DNA of 64,000 nucleotides, from the NCBI RefSeq assembly GCF_000831645.3, contig NZ_CP012559.1:310001-374000 (forward strand). Reading direction: 5' to 3'. The translations under genes and the position numbers were made by a program. The stretch comes from Companilactobacillus heilongjiangensis (GTDB taxonomy: Bacteria; Bacillota; Bacilli; Lactobacillales; Lactobacillaceae). Shown piece by piece: positions 7,735 to 16,726 of the stretch (position 1 is its first letter; each line of letters opens with the position of its first letter). The notes below the pieces were generated by a model. The model saw only the letters and a list, made by a program, of their open reading frames with translations. It was not told the origin of the DNA and did no database searches.

Positions 7735-9384
7735 ATTTTTAAAGGGAAACGTTATCATAAAATAATCCAAAAAGGTTTACCAATATTTGTAATAGCAATA
7801 TTGATGATGGTATTTGGATTTTTACTATTTTTCAAATTGGACTATATACCAGGTTTGTATACTGATGAAACTAATTATATGAATGAGGTTATCAGTAAAG
7901 CTCATTTTGGAACGGATATTCATGGACTTAAGAATCCAATATATTTTGCAAGTGTTTGGGGACAAGGACAGTCGATATTATATGCTTGGATTATAACGCC
8001 ATTGATAAAGTTGTTTGGATTTTCTATATTCTTATTTAGGTTTCCTATGGCATTGTTAACTTTAGTAACAATTCTAAGTATTGTATTAGCAATTTATTTT
8101 ACTTCGGACGATAAATGGTTATCTATCTGTATTACGTTAGCAATGGTCACGACACCATGGTTTCTGATTTCAGGACGATGGGTCTTAGACGCTAATATTT
8201 CACCGATCTTTGTAACTTTAGGTTTGGTGACAATGTATTTGGCTATGGTCAATTCTTCAAGTATTGGTAGATATTTGCTCTTGCTAGGGTCAGCAGCACT
8301 ACTATCGCTATCAGCTTATGGTTATGTTGCCTCATGGATATATTTGCCATTTTTGATAATAGGGTTACTTTTTACTGGATTAATAAAAAAATGGTTTTCT
8401 TTGAAGGAAATGTTCGTCTGGGCAATGGCAATATTGATACTAGTTTTGCCATTAATCGTATTTGCATATAGGGTAAATGTTCAACATATTGATAAGTTTT
8501 CAAAATTTATGTTCTTTGATCTACCGTATTTACAAGCAAATAGAGTGAGTTCTTTGATTAGTACCAAGGGTTCAATTTTAAGTAGTATTAAGCAAAATGT
8601 ATTTATGGGAATTAATCAGATTAACTTGGGTAGCGATAATCTACCTCAAAATAGTACGTATCCTTATGGTGTGATTTTTCCATTTATGTTAGCTTTTACA
8701 GCTATCGGACTATTTGGAAAGAATTCATTTCTAAACACTAACGTAAAGAATTTCAGAATTATTATATTAGAATCATTACTGGCCTTCATTCCAGGAGTAA
8801 TGGTTATTAGACCCAATTATAATCACTGGAATTTCTTGTGGTTCCCATTAGCTGTACTGACTGGATATGGGGTATATTTGTCATTTAAAGCTGTTGGTAA
8901 AGTTGGTAAGACTACTTTCATTTTGTTGCCACTAGCGGTGTTCATGCTTTTTGCATATAAAGCATATTTTGGATTCAATAATCAAATAACATCGTTCAAC
9001 AATTCTTCTGGATCAATGGAGGAGACTGCACAAATTAATAAAATGATGACTAAAGATAACAAAGGTCATAAGTTATATATTAAAAATCTCTCAAGCTTCT
9101 TTAACACTTTTAGATTGGTTCAAAAGCCAATAAATTCTTCAGAATACGTAAGTATGGAAAAGGTACCTCGCAAGAATAAAGAAAGTATTGTCCCATCTCC
9201 ACAGAAAGATTATGGATATTTGAGAGATCTTAATGATGTTGGTAGGGCAGAGTCTGGTGATTCAACCATGCTTTTTGATGAAGACATGAGCGAGAATGGT
9301 GGATTTTTATCAGATAAAAGTTGGCATTTTGTAAAGCATTCGTATTTTAATCATCGTAAAGTTGAAATATTTAAAAAAGAGTAA
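7735..9384 (+). CDS. GT-C-fold membrane glycosyltransferase-like protein
   Basis: This is a multi-membrane-segment protein with a DE motif in the first outer loop (GLYTDETNYMNEV), as in PMT/ArnT-type GT-C glycosyltransferases that use lipid-linked sugars. About ten hydrophobic segments precede a C-terminal soluble part of about 140 residues. The start is odd: the first conventional codon (TTG 7801) lies inside the first membrane segment without a Shine-Dalgarno sequence, while the frame is open upstream to 7729. ATT at 7735, 9 bases behind GGGGG, would give a normal basic N-terminus (FKGKRYHKIIQKG) before the membrane segment. I infer a non-standard ATT start or a recently lost ATG. It is monocistronic. 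Confidence 0.7.
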   Translation: MFKGKRYHKIIQKGLPIFVIAILMMVFGFLLFFKLDYIPGLYTDETNYMNEVISKAHFGTDIHGLKNPIYFASVWGQGQSILYAWIITPLIKLFGFSIFLFRFPMALLTLVTILSIVLAIYFTSDDKWLSICITLAMVTTPWFLISGRWVLDANISPIFVTLGLVTMYLAMVNSSSIGRYLLLLGSAALLSLSAYGYVASWIYLPFLIIGLLFTGLIKKWFSLKEMFVWAMAILILVLPLIVFAYRVNVQHIDKFSKFMFFDLPYLQANRVSSLISTKGSILSSIKQNVFMGINQINLGSDNLPQNSTYPYGVIFPFMLAFTAIGLFGKNSFLNTNVKNFRIIILESLLAFIPGVMVIRPNYNHWNFLWFPLAVLTGYGVYLSFKAVGKVGKTTFILLPLAVFMLFAYKAYFGFNNQITSFNNSSGSMEETAQINKMMTKDNKGHKLYIKNLSSFFNTFRLVQKPINSSEYVSMEKVPRKNKESIVPSPQKDYGYLRDLNDVGRAESGDSTMLFDEDMSENGGFLSDKSWHFVKHSYFNHRKVEIFKKE

Positions 9385-9399
9385 TAATTGAATAGCAAA

Positions 9400-9440
9400 T
9401 GGGCGTACTAAAAATCAATTTGATTTTTTAGTACGCTCAT
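9400..9440. terminator. Bidirectional terminator
   Basis: A long hairpin with arms GGGCGTACTAAAAA and TTTTTAGTACGCTC lies between two convergent genes, with A and T runs that serve both directions. Confidence 0.8.
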
Positions 9441-9459
9441 TTATTTTTATAAATATATT

Positions 9460-9909
9460 TTAGTCAGTAAATGCTTGGTTAAGTTTATTCAAATCACCAT
9501 CATTAAACTTAATATCATCAAGTTGTTCTGATTTATCGTGCATAATATTAGTGATTTTTTCAGTAACAGCGTCAACAGTATTTTGATCTGAATCTTCTGG
9601 GAACATGCCTACAATCAAGTAGTCGATAGGAGTCTTGTCATTGCCCCAAACAACGGGGTTCTTGAATGTCAGCATCATTGTGTGAACACGGCTCTTCTTT
9701 TCACTAGTTGCGTACATGAAGACAGCACGGTTTTCAATAATAGTATTGCCAGCGGCAGCACTAGCAAAGATACTGCTTTGAATAGTTTGTTCATCAACAC
9801 CGAACTCGTCGGCGGCTTTCTTAGCAGCTAATTTCAAAGCACTCATTTGATTGTTATCTTGTAATTCGATATTTGCGGTTGTGTGGTTTTTTCTAAAAAT
9901 TTTAAACAT
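9460..9909 (-). CDS. PTS EIIA (fructose/mannitol type)-like protein lacking the usual phospho-His
   Basis: This 149-residue protein resembles EIIA type-2 domains (PF00359): an ALKLAAKKAADEFG helix, a short VHTMMLTFKNPVVWG strand region and a closing helix. In the family the phosphorylated histidine sits in an IPH segment before that strand; the matching place here reads ENRAVFMYA, with no histidine. It stands alone without EIIB or EIIC. If the family call is right it is either a regulatory EIIA-like protein or one that has lost phosphotransfer. The family call itself is only moderately sure. Confidence 0.55.
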   Translation of the reverse strand: MFKIFRKNHTTANIELQDNNQMSALKLAAKKAADEFGVDEQTIQSSIFASAAAGNTIIENRAVFMYATSEKKSRVHTMMLTFKNPVVWGNDKTPIDYLIVGMFPEDSDQNTVDAVTEKITNIMHDKSEQLDDIKFNDGDLNKLNQAFTD

Positions 9910-10032
9910 AATTGATATCTCCCTTGCATTTTTATAAATTCAACGAAGCGGTTCGACATGTCTTAACTTCTCTACACAAAGTATGATATATTATCGAACG
10001 CGTTTCATAGCAAGGGAAAAGTTGAACTTTTT

Positions 10033-10833
10033 TTAAGAAGAATACAAATTATTGCTGGGACGGTTGATCTGTGGGTGTTTGTCATTCAAAAAAAGATACG
10101 TCTGCCGAACTTTTTCGGGAATATCGACGTGACTGATGAAATTTTTACCTTGGGGTCCATAACCGTCAGTATTATCGGTTAGCCGCGGAATTTCTCCCAT
10201 TAATAATTTCATGTAACGCTCAGGTGTCCACATTCCGGGGATGTCCTTGGTAAAAGTTATCTCATGGTTTTTGATAGTCAAATGATTTTGGTATGTAGCA
10301 AAATTAATTATTTTAACATCTGCTGAAACATACTTATCCAAGCAAGCCGACATTCTTTTTTGCATAGTTGCGTCTTGAGCCAGAATAATTGATTGGAAAT
10401 CAATATGTTTTTGTTTGAGAAGGTCTAACAAATAGGTGATGTTATTGCCACAATTAGTTGATTTAGTTTCCAAGTAATCTGCCTGTAAATTGAATCGCTT
10501 TTTCAACAGAGCCGCAAATAAGTCAGCTTCTTGCATATCGCTAGTTTGCAGGTCAGGATATTGATGGGCAACAGTTTGTTGCAAAGTAGCGGTTGTATGA
10601 CCGTAGCCACCAACAATGAGATACTTTTTGGCAACTTTATTTTGAATGGCTTTCACTAAAATGTCGACACCGTAAAGAATACTGCCACCGAACAAAACGA
10701 AAACGTCTGCTTGAGAAATTTTGTATTTTTGTTGTAGGGCGGCTGTGGTTAATTCTGGAATATCACGTTGACCGCAAAACTCTCCCAGTATATTGAAAGC
10801 TTCAAGATCTTTTTGGTTAAGCAAATTGTTCAA
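10033..10833 (-). CDS. YdcF/ElyC-family (DUF218) protein
   Basis: This 266-residue protein fits the DUF218 family: FVLFGGSILYG near residue 46, a YLIVGGYGHTTATL strand-loop, and ETKSTNCGNNITYLL matching the family's E-S-T-N pattern. There is no clear membrane segment, so it would be cytoplasmic, like E. coli YdcF. Its start overlaps the end of the HAD gene by 17 bp, so the two are coupled. The biochemical role of the family is poorly known. Confidence 0.8.
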   Translation of the reverse strand: MNNLLNQKDLEAFNILGEFCGQRDIPELTTAALQQKYKISQADVFVLFGGSILYGVDILVKAIQNKVAKKYLIVGGYGHTTATLQQTVAHQYPDLQTSDMQEADLFAALLKKRFNLQADYLETKSTNCGNNITYLLDLLKQKHIDFQSIILAQDATMQKRMSACLDKYVSADVKIINFATYQNHLTIKNHEITFTKDIPGMWTPERYMKLLMGEIPRLTDNTDGYGPQGKNFISHVDIPEKVRQTYLFLNDKHPQINRPSNNLYSS

Positions 10834-11470
10834 CTCCTGCGGGAATATCGGTTACGTGTTCAACAATGCGTTCAGCACCGGAATCAGCCAATTCTTTTTT
10901 GTCACCAAAGCCATAAAGAACGCCGAGGGTATGGGTATGATTTTCTAAACCACCCTCCATATCAGTCATACGGTCGCCAATCATTAATGTGTCAGTGGCG
11001 GAAACACCAGCATCGTCCATGCCATAACGTAGAATGGCTTTCTTAGTGTTGCGGGTAGTCTCGTCGTCAGATGCACCATAAACGCCTGAGAAGTACTTAT
11101 CCAGCCCGAGATGAGGGACAAGAATTTTAACAAGAGATTCAGGCTTAACTGTAGAAACGAAAAGTTTGTATCCGTCAGTTTGTAATTTGGCAAGAGTTTC
11201 TTCCATTTGATCATAAAGTTTCAGTTGGTAAATACCTTTAGTATTGTAGAAGGCTTGATAAGTTTTGATAGCTTCTTGGTAGCGTGACTTGGGGAAGTCA
11301 GGATAGTATCTAGCCAAGCCTTCTGGTAGGGATGGTCCGATAAATTTTGTATAAATATCTTCACCCAGATTTTCCATCTTCATTTCTTTAGCCATGTAAT
11401 TAAGTGCATTTATGACACCTTCTTGGGTATTGGCAATAGTGCCATCAAAATCAAAAAATAAATTTTTCAT
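10817..11470 (-). CDS. HAD-superfamily hydrolase (phosphoglycolate-phosphatase-like)
   Basis: This 217-residue protein has HAD motif I (DFDGT, residues 7-11, with the nucleophilic Asp), motif II around STVKPESLVK and motif III/IV as MIGDRMTDMEGG. Between them lies the helical cap expected of Gph/PgmB-type enzymes. The substrate could be phosphoglycolate, a sugar phosphate or a nucleotide. It is the first gene of a two-gene operon with the YdcF-like gene. Confidence 0.88.
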   Translation of the reverse strand: MKNLFFDFDGTIANTQEGVINALNYMAKEMKMENLGEDIYTKFIGPSLPEGLARYYPDFPKSRYQEAIKTYQAFYNTKGIYQLKLYDQMEETLAKLQTDGYKLFVSTVKPESLVKILVPHLGLDKYFSGVYGASDDETTRNTKKAILRYGMDDAGVSATDTLMIGDRMTDMEGGLENHTHTLGVLYGFGDKKELADSGAERIVEHVTDIPAGVEQFA

Positions 11471-11713
11471 ATTTGTATTTTTCTCCTGTTAAATGATAAT
11501 AAGACTCTATTTATAATATAGCTTATTTATTCTAAGAATGAATTATAAATTCAAATTGACTAATTAAGATTGGAATTTATTTGAGTATTTTTTCTAAAAA
11601 AATAATTTATTTTGATATTTTAGTTTCAATAAAAAAACATGATTACACGGGCAATTATGTACTAAATTTAGTTACTATTTCATCAGATTATTGAACAAAA
11701 TTTAATCGAAAGC

Positions 11714-11742
11714 TTGACAGCGCTTACATAACGAGCTATATT
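11714..11742 (+). promoter_or_regulatory. Promoter with overlapping cre (CcpA) site
   Basis: TTGACA (11714-11719) and TATATT (11737-11742) are separated by 17 bases. The sequence TGACAGCGCTTACA (11715-11728) fits the catabolite-responsive element apart from one base and covers the -35 box and spacer. CcpA binding there would block transcription when a preferred sugar is present, which suits the catabolic operon behind it. Confidence 0.75.
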
Positions 11743-11778
11743 GTTGTCGTAAACAAAATAAGTAACAACAAAGCAAGA

Positions 11779-11853
11779 AATAAAGAGCGCTTTGGAAAAT
11801 GACCTTTTGGCAGTAATGCTATAGGTAATTTCTGAGGCGCTCTTTATTTTTTT
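11779..11853 (+). promoter_or_regulatory. Leader terminator, candidate GlpP-type antitermination site
   Basis: Between the promoter and the first gene of the operon lies an inverted repeat with perfect 12-bp arms AATAAAGAGCGC (11779-11790) and GCGCTCTTTATT (11837-11848), running into a T tract ending at 11853. It would end transcription about 100 bases after the start, 24 bases before the aldolase ATG. The operon itself encodes a GlpP-family antiterminator, and B. subtilis GlpP acts on leader terminators of this kind. The 46-base loop may hold an alternative structure. Confidence 0.65.
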
Positions 11854-11877
11854 GCACATTTTTAGGAGGAATTTGTT

Positions 11878-12687
11878 ATGGATAAGCAAAAACGTATGTC
11901 AAAACTATTTGGAAAGGATGGCAAAACTATTATTGTCGCCTTGGACGGATTTGGTTTTTCAAAGAATACCGAGGGTGTTGATTTCAGTGTTAAAAATGTC
12001 AAAAACTTATTGAAATATGGTTTAAATGCTGCATTGGTAACTTATGGCCAAGCTCAAATGTTTGAAGAAGATTTGCTTGATGTTCCAACTGTATTACGTG
12101 TCGATGGTTCAGTAAATGTATTTGATCCAACAGTACCAGAAACAGCAGAATTCTTCGATGTAACTGATGCCTTGAAACTGGGTGCCGATGGTGTTGTTTG
12201 TATGACATTCCCAGGTGCAAAGGGACGTGAAGAATTCTCACATAAGATGTTAGCTCACTTGGCAAAACAAGGTGAGGAATGGAACGTGCCTGTTTTGGCT
12301 GAAACATTACCATACAGTTATCCAGTAATCAGTGAAGAATCTGGAGATCCAATGAATGTACGTACAGGTGCACGTTTAGGTGCTGAATATGGTGCAGATG
12401 TAATTAAGACAAGAATGACAGGCGATGTTGAGACAGACAAGAAGATTGTTGAAAATGCCCATCGTCCAGTAGTTGCCTTAGGTGGTCCAAAGACAAGCAA
12501 TGAAGAGTACTTCCAATTTGTACGTAACTTGATGGATGCTGGTGTTAAAGGTATTGCCTGTGGACGTAATATTACTCAAGATCCAAATCCTGTTGGTAAG
12601 GTTGCTGCTTTGGCCGCTATTATTCACGATGATAAGAGCGTGGATGAAGCTATTAAGATTTACAACGAAGTTAAGTCAGAAAAGTAG
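11878..12687 (+). CDS. Class I (DeoC/FbaB/LsrF-type) aldolase
   Basis: This 269-residue TIM-barrel aldolase resembles the DhnA/FbaB/LsrF group. The lysine in GADVIKTRMTGD (about residue 180) fits the Schiff-base lysine, and VVALGGPKTS near 202 fits the phosphate-binding loop. The start follows AGGAGGAA. As first gene of the operon it probably cleaves the phosphorylated intermediate made by the downstream kinase and dehydrogenases, giving triose-phosphate-sized products. Fructose-bisphosphate aldolase, LsrF-like thiolase or a novel specificity are all possible. Confidence 0.8.
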   Translation: MDKQKRMSKLFGKDGKTIIVALDGFGFSKNTEGVDFSVKNVKNLLKYGLNAALVTYGQAQMFEEDLLDVPTVLRVDGSVNVFDPTVPETAEFFDVTDALKLGADGVVCMTFPGAKGREEFSHKMLAHLAKQGEEWNVPVLAETLPYSYPVISEESGDPMNVRTGARLGAEYGADVIKTRMTGDVETDKKIVENAHRPVVALGGPKTSNEEYFQFVRNLMDAGVKGIACGRNITQDPNPVGKVAALAAIIHDDKSVDEAIKIYNEVKSEK

Positions 12688-12769
12688 TCCATATAACCCC
12701 AAATTTAATAAGCTTAAGTAGCTGATAAGTCGTTAGACTCACAGACAAAACTTTGTTGAGGTAAATAAA

Positions 12770-13318
12770 ATGTTATTGAATTCAGTCGTTATACCATCGG
12801 TTAGAGAAATTAAGTATTTAAGAAGAGCCTGTCAGGCTGATTCTCCAATCGTTTTCATCAGTGATACAAATATTGGAAACTTAATGTCACAAGTTGAATT
12901 TGTACATAAGCATGGCAAGAAAGTATTTGCTGATTTGGAATTGATTGGTGGATTTAAGCCGGATAGTACCGGAATGAAACTTTTAAAGAATATGTATCAT
13001 TTGGACGGAATTTTTACAACGAATGTAAACGCAGCTCGGATGGCAAATGCTTTGGGAATAATAGTAGTCTACCGATTGTTCATGATTGATTCTCGATCTT
13101 TGAAAAGATCGGCTAATATTTTAAGAAATAACCACTTTGATGCTATTGAGGTTTTACCAGCCGAGTGTGGTGTACAAGAAATTGAGCAATTAACGCAGAT
13201 GAATGATAAACACAATTATATCGCTGGTGGTTTTGTAAGAGATAAGGAAATGATCAAAGAAATTTTTGGTGTAGGTATTTCTGCGGTCACCACAAGCAAG
13301 GTTGATTTATGGGAATGA
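12770..13318 (+). CDS. GlpP-family RNA-binding antiterminator
   Basis: This 182-residue protein matches the GlpP family (glycerol-3-phosphate-responsive antiterminator, PF04309) over its length, with segments FISDTNIGNLMSQVEFVHKHG, KKVFADLELIGGFKPD and IIVVYRLFMIDSRSLKRS typical of the barrel-like fold. In B. subtilis GlpP with glycerol-3-phosphate prevents termination in glp leaders. Here it is inside a different operon that has a leader terminator, so it probably regulates its own operon and may respond to another phosphorylated intermediate. It starts 82 bp after the aldolase gene. Confidence 0.85.
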   Translation: MLLNSVVIPSVREIKYLRRACQADSPIVFISDTNIGNLMSQVEFVHKHGKKVFADLELIGGFKPDSTGMKLLKNMYHLDGIFTTNVNAARMANALGIIVVYRLFMIDSRSLKRSANILRNNHFDAIEVLPAECGVQEIEQLTQMNDKHNYIAGGFVRDKEMIKEIFGVGISAVTTSKVDLWE

Positions 13319-13339
13319 TCTAGAAGGGAAGATTCAATC

Positions 13340-14902
13340 ATGACAAAGTATTTAATGGGAATAGATAATGGTGGAACATCTAGTAAAGCCGCTATCTATG
13401 ATATTAATGGTAACGAAATTGCTAAGCATACTACGTACACTACCATGTTGACACCGCACCATTATTGGACTGAACGTGATATGAATGAATTAAAAGAAGT
13501 TAACTTTGAAGCTATTCGAGGGGCTCTAAAGAAGTCCGGAATAGATGCTCATGATATTGTCGGTATTTCATGTACAGGTCATGGAAATGGCCTATATCTA
13601 ATGGGAGAAAACGGCAGTGTTGTTCGTAACGGTATCATTTCAACTGATAATCGAGCACATAGAATTGTAGATAAATGGCTTGCAGATCCAAAGTATGAAA
13701 CAGATGTACGCCCCAGAACATATCAAACGGTTTGGGCATCACAACCAGTTTCATTATTGAAATGGTTAGATGAGAATGAACCAGACGTTTATGAGAAAAC
13801 TAAATATGTATTTATGATCACTGATCTAGTTCGTTATTGGTTGACAGGAAAGGCAGGATTTGAGCTTTCAAATGCATCCGGAACATCAATGATTAATCAA
13901 CAAACAGAAGATTATGATGAAAAAGTATTTGATTTCTTTGGAATCAAGAATTGGCTCAAAAAGATGCCTAAATTAGTTAATGCTAATGATGAGTGTGGTC
14001 AAGTTACAGCTGAAACTGCTACTGCCACAGGATTAATTGAGGGAACACCAGTAGCAGGGGGATTGTTTGATATCACTGCAAGTGCACTCTCAACCGGTCT
14101 GGTAGAAGGAAATAATCTATCAATTGTCACTGGTACTTGGAGTATCAATCAGTATATCAGTAAAGAAATTAAGGTTATTAAGGATTTATTTATGACTTCT
14201 GATTATCCAATTCCTGGATATCATCTTATTACAGAAGCTAGTCCCACATCAGGGAGTAATTTAACTTGGTTTATCAACACTTTCATGGGTCCAATTAAAG
14301 CAGAATTGAAAAAAGAAGGAAAAATGTCGATTTATGACTACTGTTCTAGCTTAGTTAACAGCGTTGAACCAGCCGATAGTAAGTTGATCTTCTTCCCATT
14401 CATTTTTGGATCAAATGCTGGTGTCGCTAATGCTACTGCTGGTTTTGTCGGAGCAACCAAATCAACCAGCCTGGGCGAATTCGTAAGAGCAGTTTATGAA
14501 GGTGTTGTCTTTGCACACATGGCACACTGTGAAAAATTGAATTCTATAAATCCTGACATTAGTGGTCCTATTCGAATTGCTGGCGGTATTACCAACAGTA
14601 ATACGTGGCTTCAAATGTTTGCCGATGTTTTCCAATGCCCACTTGAACTAGTTGATGTTTCAGAAAACGGCGCCCTAGGTACTTCGATGGCAGCTGCTGT
14701 TATGTCAGGTGTTTATCCAGACTTTGCAACTGCAGCAGATAAGATGGTGAAGATTTCAAGAACAATTCAGCCAAATCCAGCCAATGCTAGGATCTATCAA
14801 CAAAAATATGCATTGTATAAAAAAGAATTACAAGGCATGCATGGTGCATGGAAGACAATGGAGGATACAGAATTAGAAGAACCTGTTCTAGAAAATAAGT
14901 AA
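13340..14902 (+). CDS. FGGY-family carbohydrate kinase (L-xylulokinase/erythritol kinase-like)
   Basis: This is a 520-residue kinase of the FGGY family. The N-terminus YLMGIDNGGTSSKA is the phosphate-binding loop; GGLFDITASALSTG (about residue 238) and GGITNSNTWLQMFADVF (about residue 415) fit the family signatures. From memory the sequence is closer to LyxK (L-xylulose kinase) than to XylB, GlpK or LsrK, for example in TERDMNELK, QPVSLLKWL and EASPTSGSNLTWF. It would phosphorylate the sugar or polyol brought in by the EIIC-like protein. The substrate is not settled; L-xylulose, erythritol or a related keto-sugar are candidates. Confidence 0.85.
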   Translation: MTKYLMGIDNGGTSSKAAIYDINGNEIAKHTTYTTMLTPHHYWTERDMNELKEVNFEAIRGALKKSGIDAHDIVGISCTGHGNGLYLMGENGSVVRNGIISTDNRAHRIVDKWLADPKYETDVRPRTYQTVWASQPVSLLKWLDENEPDVYEKTKYVFMITDLVRYWLTGKAGFELSNASGTSMINQQTEDYDEKVFDFFGIKNWLKKMPKLVNANDECGQVTAETATATGLIEGTPVAGGLFDITASALSTGLVEGNNLSIVTGTWSINQYISKEIKVIKDLFMTSDYPIPGYHLITEASPTSGSNLTWFINTFMGPIKAELKKEGKMSIYDYCSSLVNSVEPADSKLIFFPFIFGSNAGVANATAGFVGATKSTSLGEFVRAVYEGVVFAHMAHCEKLNSINPDISGPIRIAGGITNSNTWLQMFADVFQCPLELVDVSENGALGTSMAAAVMSGVYPDFATAADKMVKISRTIQPNPANARIYQQKYALYKKELQGMHGAWKTMEDTELEEPVLENK

Positions 14903-14920
14903 TGAAGTGGAGGAAATATT

Positions 14921-15682
14921 ATGGAATTAGGATTAAAAGGTAAAAATGCAATTGTAACCGGTGGAGCAACTGGGTTAGGACAACAATTCGTAATTGCTTT
15001 GGCTAATGAAGGTGTAAACGTTGCTTTTACTTACTACAGTGAAAGTGAGCATCCTGAAAAAACTGAAAAGCTTGTTGCCGAAAAGACAGATGTTAAGGCA
15101 TACGGTATAAAGGCTGATTTATCTCAAGAGTCGGGATGTCGTGAATTTTTCAAACAGGCAAAAGAAAAATTATCGAAGATTGATATATTGGTTAATAACG
15201 CTGGTATCTGGCTAACAGGTCATGTAGATGAAATTTCAGTCAAAGATTGGGATCGTCAACTAGAAACCAATTTACGTGCACCATTTATTTTGAGTCAGGA
15301 GTTCATTCGTGATGCTAACTCAATGAATCACGGTGGTCATATCATTAATATTACAAGTCAAGCAGCATATTATGGATCAACAACGGGTCACTCACACTAT
15401 GCAGCTTCTAAAGCAGGATTGATTGCATTTGCCGCTTCATTAGCTCGTGAACAGGCTAAAAATGGAATTAATGTTATTAATTTGTGTATCGGTATTATGC
15501 ATACACGGATGATTCAAGCAAACTTAGATAAAGATCCAAACTACTATGTAAATCGTATTCCTATGGGGCGTGTTGTAGAACCTGAAGAAGTTGCAAAGAT
15601 GGGTACGTTGTTTGCTTCCGATATTTATTCATATATGACTGGTGCCACAGTCGACTTAACTGGTGGTATGTTAATGCACTAA
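14921..15682 (+). CDS. SDR-family oxidoreductase
   Basis: This 253-residue short-chain dehydrogenase has the cofactor motif TGGATGLG near residue 16, NNAG near residue 92, and the catalytic YAASK near residue 160. It is about the length of KduD/GatD-like sugar or sugar-acid dehydrogenases. It sits between the kinase and the hydroxyacid dehydrogenase genes and should oxidise or reduce an intermediate with NAD(P). Confidence 0.88.
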   Translation: MELGLKGKNAIVTGGATGLGQQFVIALANEGVNVAFTYYSESEHPEKTEKLVAEKTDVKAYGIKADLSQESGCREFFKQAKEKLSKIDILVNNAGIWLTGHVDEISVKDWDRQLETNLRAPFILSQEFIRDANSMNHGGHIINITSQAAYYGSTTGHSHYAASKAGLIAFAASLAREQAKNGINVINLCIGIMHTRMIQANLDKDPNYYVNRIPMGRVVEPEEVAKMGTLFASDIYSYMTGATVDLTGGMLMH

Positions 15683-15708
15683 ATTTTTATAAAAGGGGAT
15701 TTGTTATT

Positions 15709-16710
15709 ATGAAGGTTTTAGCATTTGGTGATAATTTGATTACTCCAAAAATGTTGGAGAATGGTTTGACAGAACTAAAAAATCACGGATTCGAAGTTGA
15801 AATCCGTGACTGGAGTCATGACTCAGTTGAGTCATTACAAAACGATAATATTCTGGTAGAGCAACAAGGGGCTGATGCCGTCGAAATCACCGACCCAAGT
15901 TTGTTAAAGGATATTGATAAATTCGATGTTATTATTACACAATTTACACCAATCGGCAAGAAGCTAATTGATAAAGCTAAGAATTTGAAATATATTGGTG
16001 TTCTCCGTGGTGGAATTGAAAACGTAAATAAAGATTATGCCGAAAGTAAAGGCATTAAAGTTATGAATACTGCTGGTCGTAATGCCAGAGCTGTTGCTGA
16101 ATTTACCGTTGGTTTGATTTTGTCAGAAACACGTAATATTGCAAGAACTTCTGCAGCAATGCATAAAGATATATGGCTAAAAGACTTCCCTAACAAAGAT
16201 AATATTCCCGAAGTTGGCGGAAAGACTATGGGTATTATTGGATTTGGACATATTGGACGTCTAGTAGCTCAATTTATGAAGGGTATGGATGCTAACGTTA
16301 TCTTTTATGATCCATATGTTGACTCAGTAGAAGGCTTTGAAAAAGTAAATAAGTTGGAAGATTTAGTTAAGCAAGCCGATATTATTTCAATTCATATGCG
16401 TGCAACTGAGGAAACACATCACATCATTGACAAGCATATGTTTGATTTGATGGGAGAAGGAACTTACTTCATTAACTCAGCACGTTCCGCACTTGTTGAT
16501 GAAAGTGCTTTGATTGATGCTCTTAAGAATCATAAGATTGCTGGTGCTGCTGTTGATACATTTGATGAAGAGCCATTGCCAAAGGATAGTCCATTCTTAG
16601 CATTAGACAATATCACATTAACATCTCACTTGGCAGGTTCAACGGCCGATGCATTTAAGAATACTCCGAAATTGTTTGCAAGTCGTTTCTTACAAAGTAT
16701 AGAAGAATAG
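15709..16710 (+). CDS. D-2-hydroxyacid dehydrogenase family protein
   Basis: This 333-residue protein belongs to the D-isomer specific 2-hydroxyacid dehydrogenases. The Rossmann motif GFGHIG lies near residue 183, and the catalytic set is present: Arg in NSARSALVD, Glu in FDEEP and His in TSHLAG. An N-terminal substrate domain of about 150 residues comes first. In this operon it may act on a sugar acid or its phosphate rather than on lactate. It is 27 bp behind the SDR gene. Confidence 0.88.
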   Translation: MKVLAFGDNLITPKMLENGLTELKNHGFEVEIRDWSHDSVESLQNDNILVEQQGADAVEITDPSLLKDIDKFDVIITQFTPIGKKLIDKAKNLKYIGVLRGGIENVNKDYAESKGIKVMNTAGRNARAVAEFTVGLILSETRNIARTSAAMHKDIWLKDFPNKDNIPEVGGKTMGIIGFGHIGRLVAQFMKGMDANVIFYDPYVDSVEGFEKVNKLEDLVKQADIISIHMRATEETHHIIDKHMFDLMGEGTYFINSARSALVDESALIDALKNHKIAGAAVDTFDEEPLPKDSPFLALDNITLTSHLAGSTADAFKNTPKLFASRFLQSIEE

Positions 16711-16726
16711 AAGGGAATGGTAACTT

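Noticed and set aside
9990-10012. Possible cre site (TGAAACGCGTTCGA on the minus strand) before the EIIA-like gene
   Set aside because: It deviates from the cre consensus at key positions, so I do not list it.
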